Under the pieces are notes generated by a model. The model made no database searches. It was given only the letters and a program-made list of their open reading frames with translations, and was not told the origin of the DNA. A program made the translations under genes and the position numbers. Shown piece after piece: positions 24,801 to 34,870 of a stretch of DNA of 64,000 bases. The DNA is from Marchantia polymorpha subsp. ruderalis (Eukaryota > Streptophyta > Marchantiopsida > Marchantiales > Marchantiaceae), in contig AP031355.1 in NCBI GenBank assembly GCA_037833965.1, positions 3,869,501 through 3,933,500 of the forward strand. The letters run 5' to 3'. The first letter of the stretch is position 1. Each line of letters starts with the position of its first letter.

Positions 24801-25790
24801 ATGGTCCTGCTTCAAACAGCCAGTTCTACTCCAACGACACAACTTTCAGACATTTCGCACGGTTTGCCAAAGTTTACAAAGCTTGGGACTTCTACCGTCG
24901 ACAGCTGGTCAAGGTACGGCCGCTGCTCACGTCTTCATGCCTCACCTCACACCTAAATGCTATCGTCAATGCACGTCTTGCTACTGCGTTGTGAACAGGT
25001 GCAAAAAACTCATGACTGTGACATAAGGCCTGCGGATGGGACTCTGGTCCACCTAGAAAAGTACGATGGTGAATGCAGCCACTCCTGCATTCACCATCAA
25101 GGCTGTGGGCATAACGCAATCCCATTCGATGTTATGGTGTGACTACACTCTGCTGAGTGAATGTGAAAGCCTGACGAGCACCCTGTTTTGCCAACATCCA
25201 TGACATACGTATATACGACAATCAAATTGTTTAGAAGTGCCAAACATTGTTCTTCTCGGGGCCAAGCGTACCTCGGAAGATGGCCAAGTTCTTCAGATAG
25301 ATGCTTTACAGGACGGGTCGGAAAGAGTTCGTGTATGGAAGCTAGAGAAGATTGCAGCATCATAGCAAAGCATTTGATTCTGACTTGGAGTGGGTTGGAA
25401 AACGATTTGCAGGAGGCGGCAGAGACGGGGTTACCTGTGGTGAGGCATCTGTTTCTGCACTACCCTCATGACGAGACGGTGCTGACGATCACGTATGAAG
25501 AGTTTCTGGTTGGCAGTGAGATTCTCGTGGTTCCTGTACTGGATCAAGGTCACAAGCGAGTTCAGGCTTATTTTCCGCGGGGAGAGGAAGATGATGAGTG
25601 GGAGCATATATGGACAGGGAACGTGTACAGATCTGATCAGGAGGTCGATCATTTAATATCTCACGCCAGCTTCAAAGCCTGGATCGAAGCTCCGCTGGGT
25701 TTCCCCGCCATCTTCGTCAAGGCAGGCTCTGAAGTTGGGGCCAGGTTCAAAGCGAACCTGATCAGTGCAGGATTGCTTGACCCGAGGTGA
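19649..25790 (+). CDS. GH31 glycosidase, plant YihQ (sulfoquinovosidase)-like, eight exons
   Basis: Exons: 19649-20976, 21161-21293, 21485-21700, 21909-22064, 22183-22435, 22553-22962, 24797-24913, 25413-25790. They join in phase to give 996 residues. The first exon holds the N-terminal beta-sandwich ([31 protein letters not shown]). The catalytic barrel follows: [13 protein letters not shown] around residues 556-568, nucleophile D682 in [10 protein letters not shown], acid/base D762 in [10 protein letters not shown], and HSDIGGY at 792-798. The C-terminal part has VRHLFLHYP and [11 protein letters not shown]. The family cleaves alpha-glycosides; bacterial YihQ releases sulfoquinovose from plant sulfolipid. 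The substrate here is unproven, because the position equal to YihQ R301 appears to be Q572. The protein is longer than typical plant relatives because exon 1 carries Ser- and Arg-rich insertions at about residues 170-330. Intron 6 is long (1,834 nt). No signal peptide is evident. Confidence 0.9.
21758..21847. repeat. (CT)n microsatellite in GH31 intron 3
   Basis: About 45 uninterrupted CT dinucleotides occupy nearly half of the 208-nt intron between exons 3 and 4. They end about 60 nt before the acceptor and form an extended pyrimidine tract in the transcript. Confidence 0.95.
25065..25098. repeat. perfect 14-bp inverted repeat in GH31 intron 7
   Basis: GATGGTGAATGCAG, a six-base spacer and its exact reverse complement lie within the intron between the last two exons. 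The pairing stops sharply at both ends. It would form a stable hairpin in RNA. No protein is encoded there. Confidence 0.7.
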
Positions 25791-28361
25791 CGCTAGTCCG
25801 AGATGGAATCTGGTGAATGCATGGGCTGTACATTCCACAGAGATGACGTGAGACGACGTGATGGATTGTTGCTTAGTCCTGTCTTGAGTTGAACTGTATA
25901 TAATTCTTTTAGTAGCTCGACCTAGTTGTTTATATTCATGAAGCACTGAGCATTGTATGACGCATTCGTCAAGCTTGAACTAGGCCTCAGTAGCTGTAAA
26001 ATTAATCTTTTGGTTCACTTGAAATTGAGTTCCTGCAGCCTGTGCTGCAGAAGCTAGTAGTTCAGAGTAGGAAATCTGCAGTTACATTTATACTAGTCTG
26101 CAGAATTAGAGTTCTTCAAAAGCTGCGGTTTGGAAAACCACAATTTGAAGTGTACCGATAACACGTACCAAATATGATTCGAACGCTTTGCCATCTCAAA
26201 ATCCATCATGATAAGTTTTGTTGCGCGTGGCTCCAAAAGCATCTGTCCTCATAATTTACACACTTTCCAACGACTTGCAATCCCGGACTTGGATCCTACT
26301 CGTCCGTAGCTTGTCCAAACATATATCGGAATCTGCTGCTGCAGACCCGGTCCAAAATTGAGCTCGAGATGTCCTCTCCCAATTAATGATCTCAGGTGGG
26401 AAGTTCTTGCGTTCCTCGCGGTTCTTGCATCTGTACAGGCCGCTTGACCACTGCTGCTGCACAGAACGGAACACTATTCGTTAATTCCGCGAATGTTCGA
26501 TTTGACTAGACAAAGTAGATGGCTTTGCGAGCACGTGAACCATGTCACCAAATTCAACACAAAGTTCACCGCCATGATGGGTTTCTCGGGTTCTGCGTCC
26601 TTTTCGTTTCTCATGGTAAAATCAGCTGTTGCTGTCTCTGAAGTTCGGGAGATCCCAATCTCTCGGAGTGAAGAAAGTCGTGTGATCGTAATGACAACTG
26701 GCTGCAGAATATGCTCGACTTTCACTCGAAGCTGATAACGGTCTGCACAGAGAGACGTCGTCATACTCTCGTAGGCTACATCTGCCTACGAGAAAGTGCA
26801 TGAAATCATGTGTGCCTCTTGGCTTGTCGTCACTCCAAATGACAACAGTCGTTACGAAGAAAATTACGTGAAATTAACAGCTCAGCTGCTGAGTCTGCTT
26901 CTCGTTTTCAACGATTGTGCATTTGCTTCAAGCACGCGCTTTCTTGACGCCACGAGTGGCGGTGCTTACGTATTATACAGAGCAAGTGGAACGTCACTGC
27001 GACACGCTTTTCTGCAGAAGATTTGATGCTACGGAGTTGAGAAAATCGTTTGGACTGAACGCCTCTCCTTGTCGACTTGGATGCTAAATGCACGACCCAC
27101 ATTTTCATGCAGCACTTGTTTCTACACGAGTGACGACTATGGCACATTCACCTGGAGCACTCGAACGATCGATCCAACTCAAATGCTGTGACAAAGAGAC
27201 GACAGTCGAGAGCACGTGGGACGGTAGGTATCGCTCCAAGTTCTGCTTCATGTACTGTCAATTGTTAGGAAGTAAATGTAATCGCCAGTACTGGAGTTAC
27301 TGCAGAAGGCTCGATAAACAAGTTGCTCACTGCGAACTGAGACAGGAGACAGTAGAACAAGAGCTCACAGTCCTTTAGTGGAATATGGGGCACGACAATA
27401 CAACTTGCTCCAACTCTATGCTGGATTGCTCGAATGGAAGCCATCCGAACTGTCACCTATTCCGCAGACTCACTGAACTTCCCCTCCACGGGGCGTAAGA
27501 ATTATGCTCGAATTCAACCTACCAGTCGGGGCGGCAGTATAATTCCAAAAACGGTAGCCCGAGCATGTTTAGTATTCTGTATTGCACGCACTTTACCGTG
27601 TGAGGGACAGGAAGAACACGTGAAATCCTGCGGCCAACAACCGTGCGCACGCCCGTCAATCTAGAAACAGTCCTGAATGTAGACTGGGAGCAGCAGCTTG
27701 TTAACAGAGTCACCTGAAGATCCTCATCATCTGAACTCGTAGACACAGGGGAAACATTTTCACACAGACTGTAAACGATACACGGCGAGAGGAGCGACAA
27801 GTCTGGCCCCATTGCACGGGAGGACGTGTTGGCCGAAAATGCGTCCCTGATGCGACGCGGAATCCTTTATGATTACTAAATGATGGCACAATATAGAGCT
27901 TCATGAATCATGACCGTCCATAGGTAACAAAATGTAGAAAAAAAACTAACAAATCCTACCTGTCTATCAATACATGAGACTACACTACTCGTAAGATTGG
28001 GTCTGAAGGGACCCATATGGAGCTGCTTCGTGCGCCTCGATTCCAAGCTGCCCTGTAGCGCGCTCCAATTCACCCCCTCTAGAAGAATGAATGACTACGA
28101 GACAGTTCATAGCGAACTGTTATTCTCCGTCACCTCACTCCAGGTTCCTAAATGTTTTTGCGTCGCTCCAACCACGACCTGCGACTCACGTTGGAGCGTT
28201 TTTCTTCTTTTTCAAGGCTTGCACACAAGATACACATGCCTGGCAAGAAACGCGCTGCAGCCACACGGCCGACCTGTCGGCGGCCAACTTTTCTTGGAGA
28301 ATTCACCGTCGACGCTCGGAGTTGCGCCAAGATCCGATCGTGCGGCTTGCACTTGGTGAAT
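25791..28361. other. intergenic region between GH31 and the AG-peptide gene
   Basis: GH31 3' region and DNA without a firm gene. A 9-bp perfect hairpin lies at 26767-26793 (TCTCGTAGG with its reverse complement). Plus-strand frames at 26796-27026 (with a hydrophobic LLSLLLVF stretch) and 27088-27378 (Cys-rich) are discussed as a finding; they are not supported enough to call. Confidence 0.4.
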
Positions 28362-28571
28362 TCACCAAAGATTTCTGCCGCCGGCAACGAAGGCAATCAC
28401 ACCGACGAGAGTACTGGCGATGAAAGAGGGCAAAAGACCGCCGGCCACACCGGATTCCGCAGGACCGGGAGCAGGGGCGGGAGCAGATTGTGCTTCCGCG
28501 CCCATGCTCGAGGCCAAAACCATGCTGACGATGACGACGGCTGCCAAGACTGTCATACCGTTCGAGGCCAT
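28362..28571 (-). CDS. arabinogalactan peptide (AG-peptide), GPI-anchored
   Basis: A 69-residue precursor with the three-part layout of AG-peptides. It has an N-terminal signal peptide (hydrophobic VLAAVVIVSMVLASS, cleavage probably after GAEA), a tiny mature core QSAPAPAPGPAESG whose Ala-Pro repeats are expected hydroxylation and O-arabinogalactan sites, and a hydrophobic C-terminal tail (LLPSFIASTLVGVIAFVAG) that fits a GPI-attachment signal. Such peptides reside at the plasma membrane and cell wall. The ATG at 28571 is preferred because it starts directly with the signal peptide; the frame is open further upstream. A TATA box lies about 300 bp upstream. A last short hydrophilic stretch (GRNLW) after the tail is slightly unusual. 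The whole gene is one exon. Confidence 0.8.
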   Translation of the reverse strand: MASNGMTVLAAVVIVSMVLASSMGAEAQSAPAPAPGPAESGVAGGLLPSFIASTLVGVIAFVAGGRNLW

Positions 28572-28868
28572 GTTCCTCCCGAACTCGCACGAACACAAAT
28601 CCGCACTGAAACACAGCTTCACTTCTCACAACAAGGCTCACACAACACCCACACGACGCCCGAATCGGCCGAAGAATGCAAGTTCGCTCGCTTATCACAG
28701 AGGGGGGGAAATTCAACCCAGAAAGTGGAAGAATGCGGAGGGTCAGAAGAGAGAGATTTCGAAGCCCCGATGGAAGATGGAAGCAGAGGCAGAGGAAGAG
28801 GGCAAGAGTGAGGTGGGCAGAAGACAAGTGGCTTCGAGATCTCACTCTTCTCCCCGGCGCAACTTGGC

Positions 28869-28876
28869 CTTTATAG
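28869..28876 (-). promoter_or_regulatory. TATA box of the AG-peptide gene
   Basis: CTATAAAG on the minus strand, in GC-rich surroundings about 300 bp upstream of the AG-peptide ATG. Transcription would begin near 28840, giving a leader of about 270 nt. Confidence 0.5.
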
Positions 28877-30800
28877 TCCGCGCTGCGAGCGTCCATGCTG
28901 CTGCTCTCTATAGCCGGTACGGGCGATGATAGGCGAACGGCTTCACGCACCGGGTGCCGGGTCGTCGCTGCCCCCGAGGCCCGCTCGCTCGGTTCCCCTC
29001 CTCTCCGTCCCCGTCCCCGTCCGTCCTCTCTCATTCGACAGACCTCTGTCCAGAAGTTACTCCGGCCGTCTGTCCGTCCGGGAAACAAAGATGGCAGTCG
29101 GTCGCGGACTGGCCGGTTCGAAGTGCGGTACGATCGGATGCCGTTGCGAATCGACCGAACGGGGAAGGAATCGATCCGTCGATCCGGCGATCCGGCGCCG
29201 CAGTCCGGCTCTAAACTGTCGTTGGCAGTCGTCGTCACCCGTGACCGGCCCGGCCTTAGGAATCGACGGGCGAGGTGCACGCATCGGGTTCGTCGCGCGT
29301 CTGAGGTCGAACGTCACTTCCAGCTGGACCGGGCAGCGAGACCACGTTCGTCAGACTGGTGACCAGAGATCGCTCACGACGCCCTGCCCCACATTTAGCT
29401 CCCGCTCGGGCTGGAACTGCCGCCGCTGATATAGCGGGAGGCCGCAACACCTGTCCTCCCGGATTTAGCCCCCGCCCCGATTCTTTCCCAGGCCTTCCCA
29501 TGAGCCCGCGACCTCCGCCCGCCAGCGAACACTCCTAACTCCATGACGCCTCGCAGCTAAACTGGCGCGAACAGAGGCGAGCCTCCCACTAAACTGGCTG
29601 GCTCCTGCCAGATATAGCGCATCTCACTGGCGGGAACGGCGACCGCAACCGCGTCCCCGTAACGGACGACGTCCGCGTGGGGTGGAGAAGGAAGGACGGA
29701 AGAACGGACGGACGAGTCGATCGGTTTGTCCACGGTTCCCTCGATGCTTTCGTACACGAGCGTTCTCATCATCAGAGTCTTCGGATCGCTGACATTTGCG
29801 GTGGAATCGGCTCGAGGATCATGCCTCTTCGAGTTCTTCAGGTGATCACTGTTGTGATCGATGCCGCGGTCAAGGCCTGGACTAAAAAACGGTAATGCGG
29901 AGGCCGCAGCAAAACACTCGAGCGCAGAAAAAGCCGCACTCGCACGCCGTACTGCGCCCGTCGAAAGAAGGAAGGAAGGGACGCGGGTGTTCAGTTTCCC
30001 GAGGAGCCGAGCGATGGAATCTAGTCCCTGCGTGATCGAGGCTTTTGGGCATGGGATGTGGGGAAAATTGCTCTGCTCTGCCTCTCTCATGATCGTCGTT
30101 CTTGGGTAGATTCTCTAATCTTGTACTGCAATGCGTGCTAAGAAATAAGCAAGCTACTAACTGCAAGCTGAACCACTTCAAGGCTCTCGCAGATGGCCCA
30201 CGATGGAAGGTGCACAATGTGTCTGCCGTACGACATCAATGAGAATGTCGTTCGAATGCCGGCGCTTTGAAGAGTCAGTGCTCGTTGAAATTCAAATCGA
30301 GAATGGGAACGTTCAAATGTCTCGCTCGAGCATCTGCGATTCAGGGAACGAGTTCACGAAGCGCAGAAAAGATGTGTCCTTGTGAAACTATTGAATGCAA
30401 GAACATGCACATTTTCCATCCTTGAAAGGGGTGGTGGTGGTAGTGGTGGCGGAAGGCAACGGTGCTAGTTCAACGAGATCTTTGCATGGGAAGTCGCGAG
30501 CTCGAGCGAGTAATGGGCGCAAATTTCGAAAGATGATTGTTGTACGTCGGCTAGAACAGCTAGCCCTCGTTCAATGCCCCACAAGCTCCGCACGAGTTTC
30601 AAAATGCCTGATCGAACAATGATTAATTTGGCGTCTTGATTCAAACCCGCATCATTCCGAGTCAGTCAACGTAATGATCCTTGCGTCATGAGCCACTTCG
30701 AGTTTGCTCCGTTCGTTCGTCGCTGGGCCCAACGGGGAACGGAGACCAGACCTTCATCGACTTTTCATTCATCGGTAAGCTTGACCGCATGGCGTGCAAA
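28877..30800. other. GC-rich promoter-like region, no gene supported
   Basis: Very GC-rich up to about 29950, with simple (GTCCCC)n and (CGGTC)n-like runs. Long frames on both strands arise from the composition; none has a recognisable domain. A short GTGGTG-rich stretch lies near 30430. Confidence 0.4.
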
Positions 30801-32960
30801 GCTTTGAATAGTCGTACCCCATCAAGAGGAAAGCAAAGAACATTTTAAATCAATTCCGACCAAGTAGATCCTATCATGTGCTGTAGTAAATTAAGTTGAT
30901 CACGAGGGTGGATAACAGCATACTGGACATTATTACCAGATTATAATTTTGTAATACTTCTCGTTACTACATAATACTATTGTATAACAGTTCCTTCATA
31001 TTTTCCACCTGAAGGTTATGATTATAAGAATTAAATAATTTAAATACAAAATTATCTTTCTTTTCATAGATTGGTCATAGTAAATAACATGCGTATAAAC
31101 AAGATTCGATTAGACTCTTGACTATTATTTGTATGCTAACCTTTCCGTTGATAATCCCATTTGACATCTTGAGTAAGACTTTTGTTTCTTAAATGACTAC
31201 TAGAAACATGTTCATGTTTTAGGTAAACGTTTGTTCTTTTCCGTGAAGTTCATCAACAACGACTGATATCCACTTGGGACAAAAACTCTTCCAGAGAAAG
31301 CCGAAACTCAAAAACATGCAAGACTTCAATAACCTTGAGTAGCAAAATTTTATTGGTATCCAGATTTATGAAAATTTATCATAAGATTATTCCTGCAATA
31401 TCGTAAGAGTTTGACCTCATACAAGACTCAAAAAAACCTTGAATGAAAGAGACTGAGGTGAATGGAGGTGCCAACAAATAGTGAATGAAAGTGAGTTCAA
31501 TTCAAGAGAGTAGTATTCAAACAAAGAAGCTAAATTTCTGGCATAATTCCAGTAACATATGAATATATGTGCTCAAAAAGCAGCTTCCAAAATGAACTCT
31601 CTTTTTTAAATTTTTTCTTCATGCATACACATAATTAGAGTATAATATATACAGAGAAGCTAGATTTTAAGCATAGTTCCTATAACATATAAATATATGT
31701 CCTCAAAAAGCAGCTTCCAAAAATAAGCTCTCTTATTTGAACATTTTTCTTCATGCATAAACATAACTATTCTACGTTATATAATTTGAGTTCCATGTTG
31801 TAATGTAATGTACATTGATCCCTTTTCGGGAGTGTTGCAATGTGGAATTCTGACAACCATCAGTAAGGAATTGTCAGATAACAAGTAGTTACTTGCCTAC
31901 TTGAGAGTCCATCAAAAATGTTTGCCCTAGGGGAAACATACTCAGATGCACCTACCTGAGTTGCAAAAGCACTAGTTCCAGTCTAGAAATGTAATCCCGT
32001 TCATATGCAACTTTCGGAAGACGAACCGGTCAGCAGCGTTCCCCGGTAGTTCCTCACGTCCAACTTGTATCAATATTCTCTTACTACATATTCTCGAGGT
32101 AAGGATCAGGGTAACAACGAGGGGAATGATCTAAACCGTGCAACCATCTTAGACGGGGCCCATGAACTTTCAAATGAAAAGGACCTTATGATTGGAGCTG
32201 AGGGGGGGTCAAGTAATCCATCAAAAAGTAAGATAAAACCCCATGAATAACAGAAGATTTAATTCCAATAGCATCAGGATCCGAAGTATAGCTTATCAAG
32301 AGTCTTGACTATCTAAAGACATTTTCAGAAACACTTCCTTACTTGATTGCTATTCTGTATGTAATACATCAATAGGTTTTATTTATTCTTAAATTTATTA
32401 TATCCATCATTGCAATATGTTTCCTTCAATTATTTATTATGTGCTAAATCTTTAATATATTAATATCATTGTCGTCTAGTTAATTATAATTTCATAGAAT
32501 TAAGAATTTTGGTTTATAATTTGAATAAAATGCTAAAAAATTGCAATAAAATATAACTCCAGATTATTTTCAAAAAAATAACAAAAAATGACTCTTTGCT
32601 CAACTCTATATTTGAACACTTATTATAACACATACTATTTGTTGCCAATCTATGAACTTAGATGCTAGTTATGAGCAAGATTGACAATGATCACATATGC
32701 AATAATGATACAAAATTTTTACAAACCAGTCAGATTCAGTGTGTAGCAACTCTATCCCTCATGGTGAATATACCCCTTATATCAAGAGACAATATCATGA
32801 TGAGACAATTTTACTACCATTTAATTAGAGATCACATGGCACTATATTTCCATATTTGGCGTACCACAAAATAAATATCTTTTTATCCAAAATGTGATGT
32901 AAGCAGATATTGCGCAAAAAGAAATTCTCTTTATCTTACGAATAATGAAAATGCACGTAG
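30801..32960. other. AT-rich island, no gene recognised
   Basis: AT-rich DNA with few open frames above 60 codons, all without family match. It contains a clear tandem duplication near 31.5-31.8 kb, listed separately. Confidence 0.5.
31527..31765. repeat. tandem duplication, unit ~130 bp
   Basis: Copy 1 (about 31527-31640) and copy 2 (about 31656-31768) share GAAGCTA, CATA.TTCC, ATATATGT, CTCAAAAAGCAGCTTCCAAAA, and TTTTTCTTCATGCATA in the same order at roughly 80-85% identity by eye. They probably come from a decayed repeat. Confidence 0.65.
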
Positions 32961-34702
32961 CAGGCTGCCTCGCGCCTGCAATCAGCCCTGTCGAGAAAAA
33001 AGCCTTTCCAGGAATGCTTCGCAGCAGTGACCCGCCGGCGGAGTGGTCGCAATTAGGTGAGAACTACAGATGGAGTGTCTGACAAACCACGTCATCGCCG
33101 GTAAATAAGCTGGCGAATGGCTGGCGGCAGCACTCCCCTTTCCCGTGCAAAGTGCTGCAGCATATCTCCAGCTTGTCCTTTTCCTGTCCACACGTCCTCG
33201 ACGCCTGTTCTGCCACGTATGAAAAAATCCTCGTCTTCCTCCACGTGGTAGAGAAGACTTACTTGTGCCCATACGCATACGTGACCGGAATTGGCCAGAA
33301 CTCCTCGTCCTTCGGATCCATGCCTGGACTTTCACCACTCCACTGCTTTCGAGGCCAGGAAGTCCGTCTGTTCTGTTCTGTTCTGTTCTTCGCAGTGAAG
33401 GATTCTGAGCTCCAAGTCTGCAGGAAGACACAGTATCTTCCTCATGTGAAGTCGTGATAAAAAAATTTCCAAAGACTTATTTAGTCGTGATGGGAATCCA
33501 TCTACGAGACCTTATTGCAGGCGTTCAGCTCGAGAGATAGAGATAGAGTTATACCGGGAGAGTGATTGATACCTTCTCATTCTACTTTGCTCGAGGAGCA
33601 GTGCTTTCCTTGGTTGGTTCTGCCATCTTCCATTTTATACCACCAGTCTCCCGATTAATTATTTTCCGTCTTCCCAAGAATCCTCGGAGCTCCCACATTG
33701 CATTTAGGCCAACTCGTCTATCTCCACACCTCCGGAAGCGATTCTTCAATAATGCAGAGCACAAATCACCGCCTTCGTTGTACTTGAATTCGAGGTGAAC
33801 TACTGATCTACTCGCGAATTCATCGTCTTATGCAATGTTAAGACTTCGAGAAAGGTCCCCCAACAAGTGTTGCATGAGCCATTAGTGGGGAACATGAGTG
33901 GCAACGGAAGTCTTAGAAAGGAACGAAATGGAATGTTGTGCATATGGCTAAGTATTCAGCCTTCCAGTTTCCAAAGTATACACCGCCATAACTTCCCTCC
34001 CTCCACGCCTGCAATTACTGTTTTCTGTATGGAGATGGCAGAGGCAATTCCCGAGGTGTCGCCAACGGAGAGATCGGATTTTTGCGTATCTCGAGTCATA
34101 TGGAAAGGGATTGCAAGTACATCTATATTCCTCAGTACTTCACCTCATGCGAAGGATAATTCTCACAGGCAAGCGCGACGACTGCTGGAGTCGAGTGACA
34201 TTAGCGCGAGGTTGGGAATAAGTTTGTACTCATTGAGGAGTCATGAGAAAATCGGAGTGCTTGGCTTGGGCGACGAGCAAAGTTCCCTGTACGTTTGAAG
34301 GAATTCGTCATCATCAGCTGTAAGCTCCATAACATGAAACAATCCGTCTCTCTCTCGCAAGTGAGTGAGGCCCGGATCCAAAGGTGGAGTCCGGTATGGA
34401 ATACGGACTCCAGAGGTTCGGAGCTTGAAGAGCAAGGGATTCATGATGCAGCTGCGCCGCGTCTTTCGGACTTCAAAGAGAGTTCACATCACGGTAGCTC
34501 AATTTGGGGATCACTGTTCGGCTTGAGGACAAAGATGGACCAGATTCTGTCATGCCCAGATAAGACTTGGTTCAGGAAAAGACCTTCTTCCATTGACTTT
34601 GGAGGACCCATGGCTTGGGGACGAAGAAAACAGTGGCACCTGTTGGGAAAGTTCGACCGCCACAGCTGCCGATGACAAAGATCAGCACAGCAGTTTTTGC
34701 CA
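32961..34702. other. region with open frames but no recognised gene
   Basis: A plus-strand frame of 143 codons at 33867-34298 and another of 126 at 34295-34675 could be exons of one unknown gene. They have reasonable codon content and a possible donor near 34289, but no recognisable domain. A short (TTCTG)n tract is at 33368-33389. Confidence 0.3.
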
Positions 34703-34870
34703 ATGGCAGCCGCGGAAAGCTTCAAAAAGTTTGATACTGTGGTCGTGCTTTCCGGGCGACTGGTGCATCCATGTCCACTGTGCTCGTTCCGCATGGATGT
34801 GCATTCTGCTGAGTTCATCGATGTCCCGACTCGCGAGTCATGTGACTTGTGTCAGCTTTATTACATGTGA
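34703..34870 (+). CDS. possible short CxxC/CxxC zinc-binding reading frame or terminal exon
   Basis: An ATG-initiated frame of 55 codons ends at TGA 34868-34870. It contains HPCPLC (Cys codons at 34772 and 34781) and ESCDLC (34841 and 34850), so two CxxC pairs are separated by 19 residues, a spacing that could bind one zinc. The preceding part (ESFKKFDTVVVLSGRLV) looks like ordinary coding sequence. It may be a separate microprotein or the last exon of a gene whose upstream exons lie at 33.9-34.7 kb; an acceptor-like AG is at 34689-34690. I recognise no family, so function is unknown. Confidence 0.3.
   Translation: MAAAESFKKFDTVVVLSGRLVHPCPLCSFRMDVHSAEFIDVPTRESCDLCQLYYM

Noticed and set aside
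28303-29280. 325-codon minus-strand frame
   Set aside because: It overlaps the AG-peptide gene in another frame and runs through its promoter and TATA box. Its translation is Arg/Ser-rich without domains, as expected from GC-rich composition.
29557-30090. 177-codon minus-strand frame
   Set aside because: Low-complexity Ala/Ser-rich product in GC-rich DNA, with no domain and no supporting signals.
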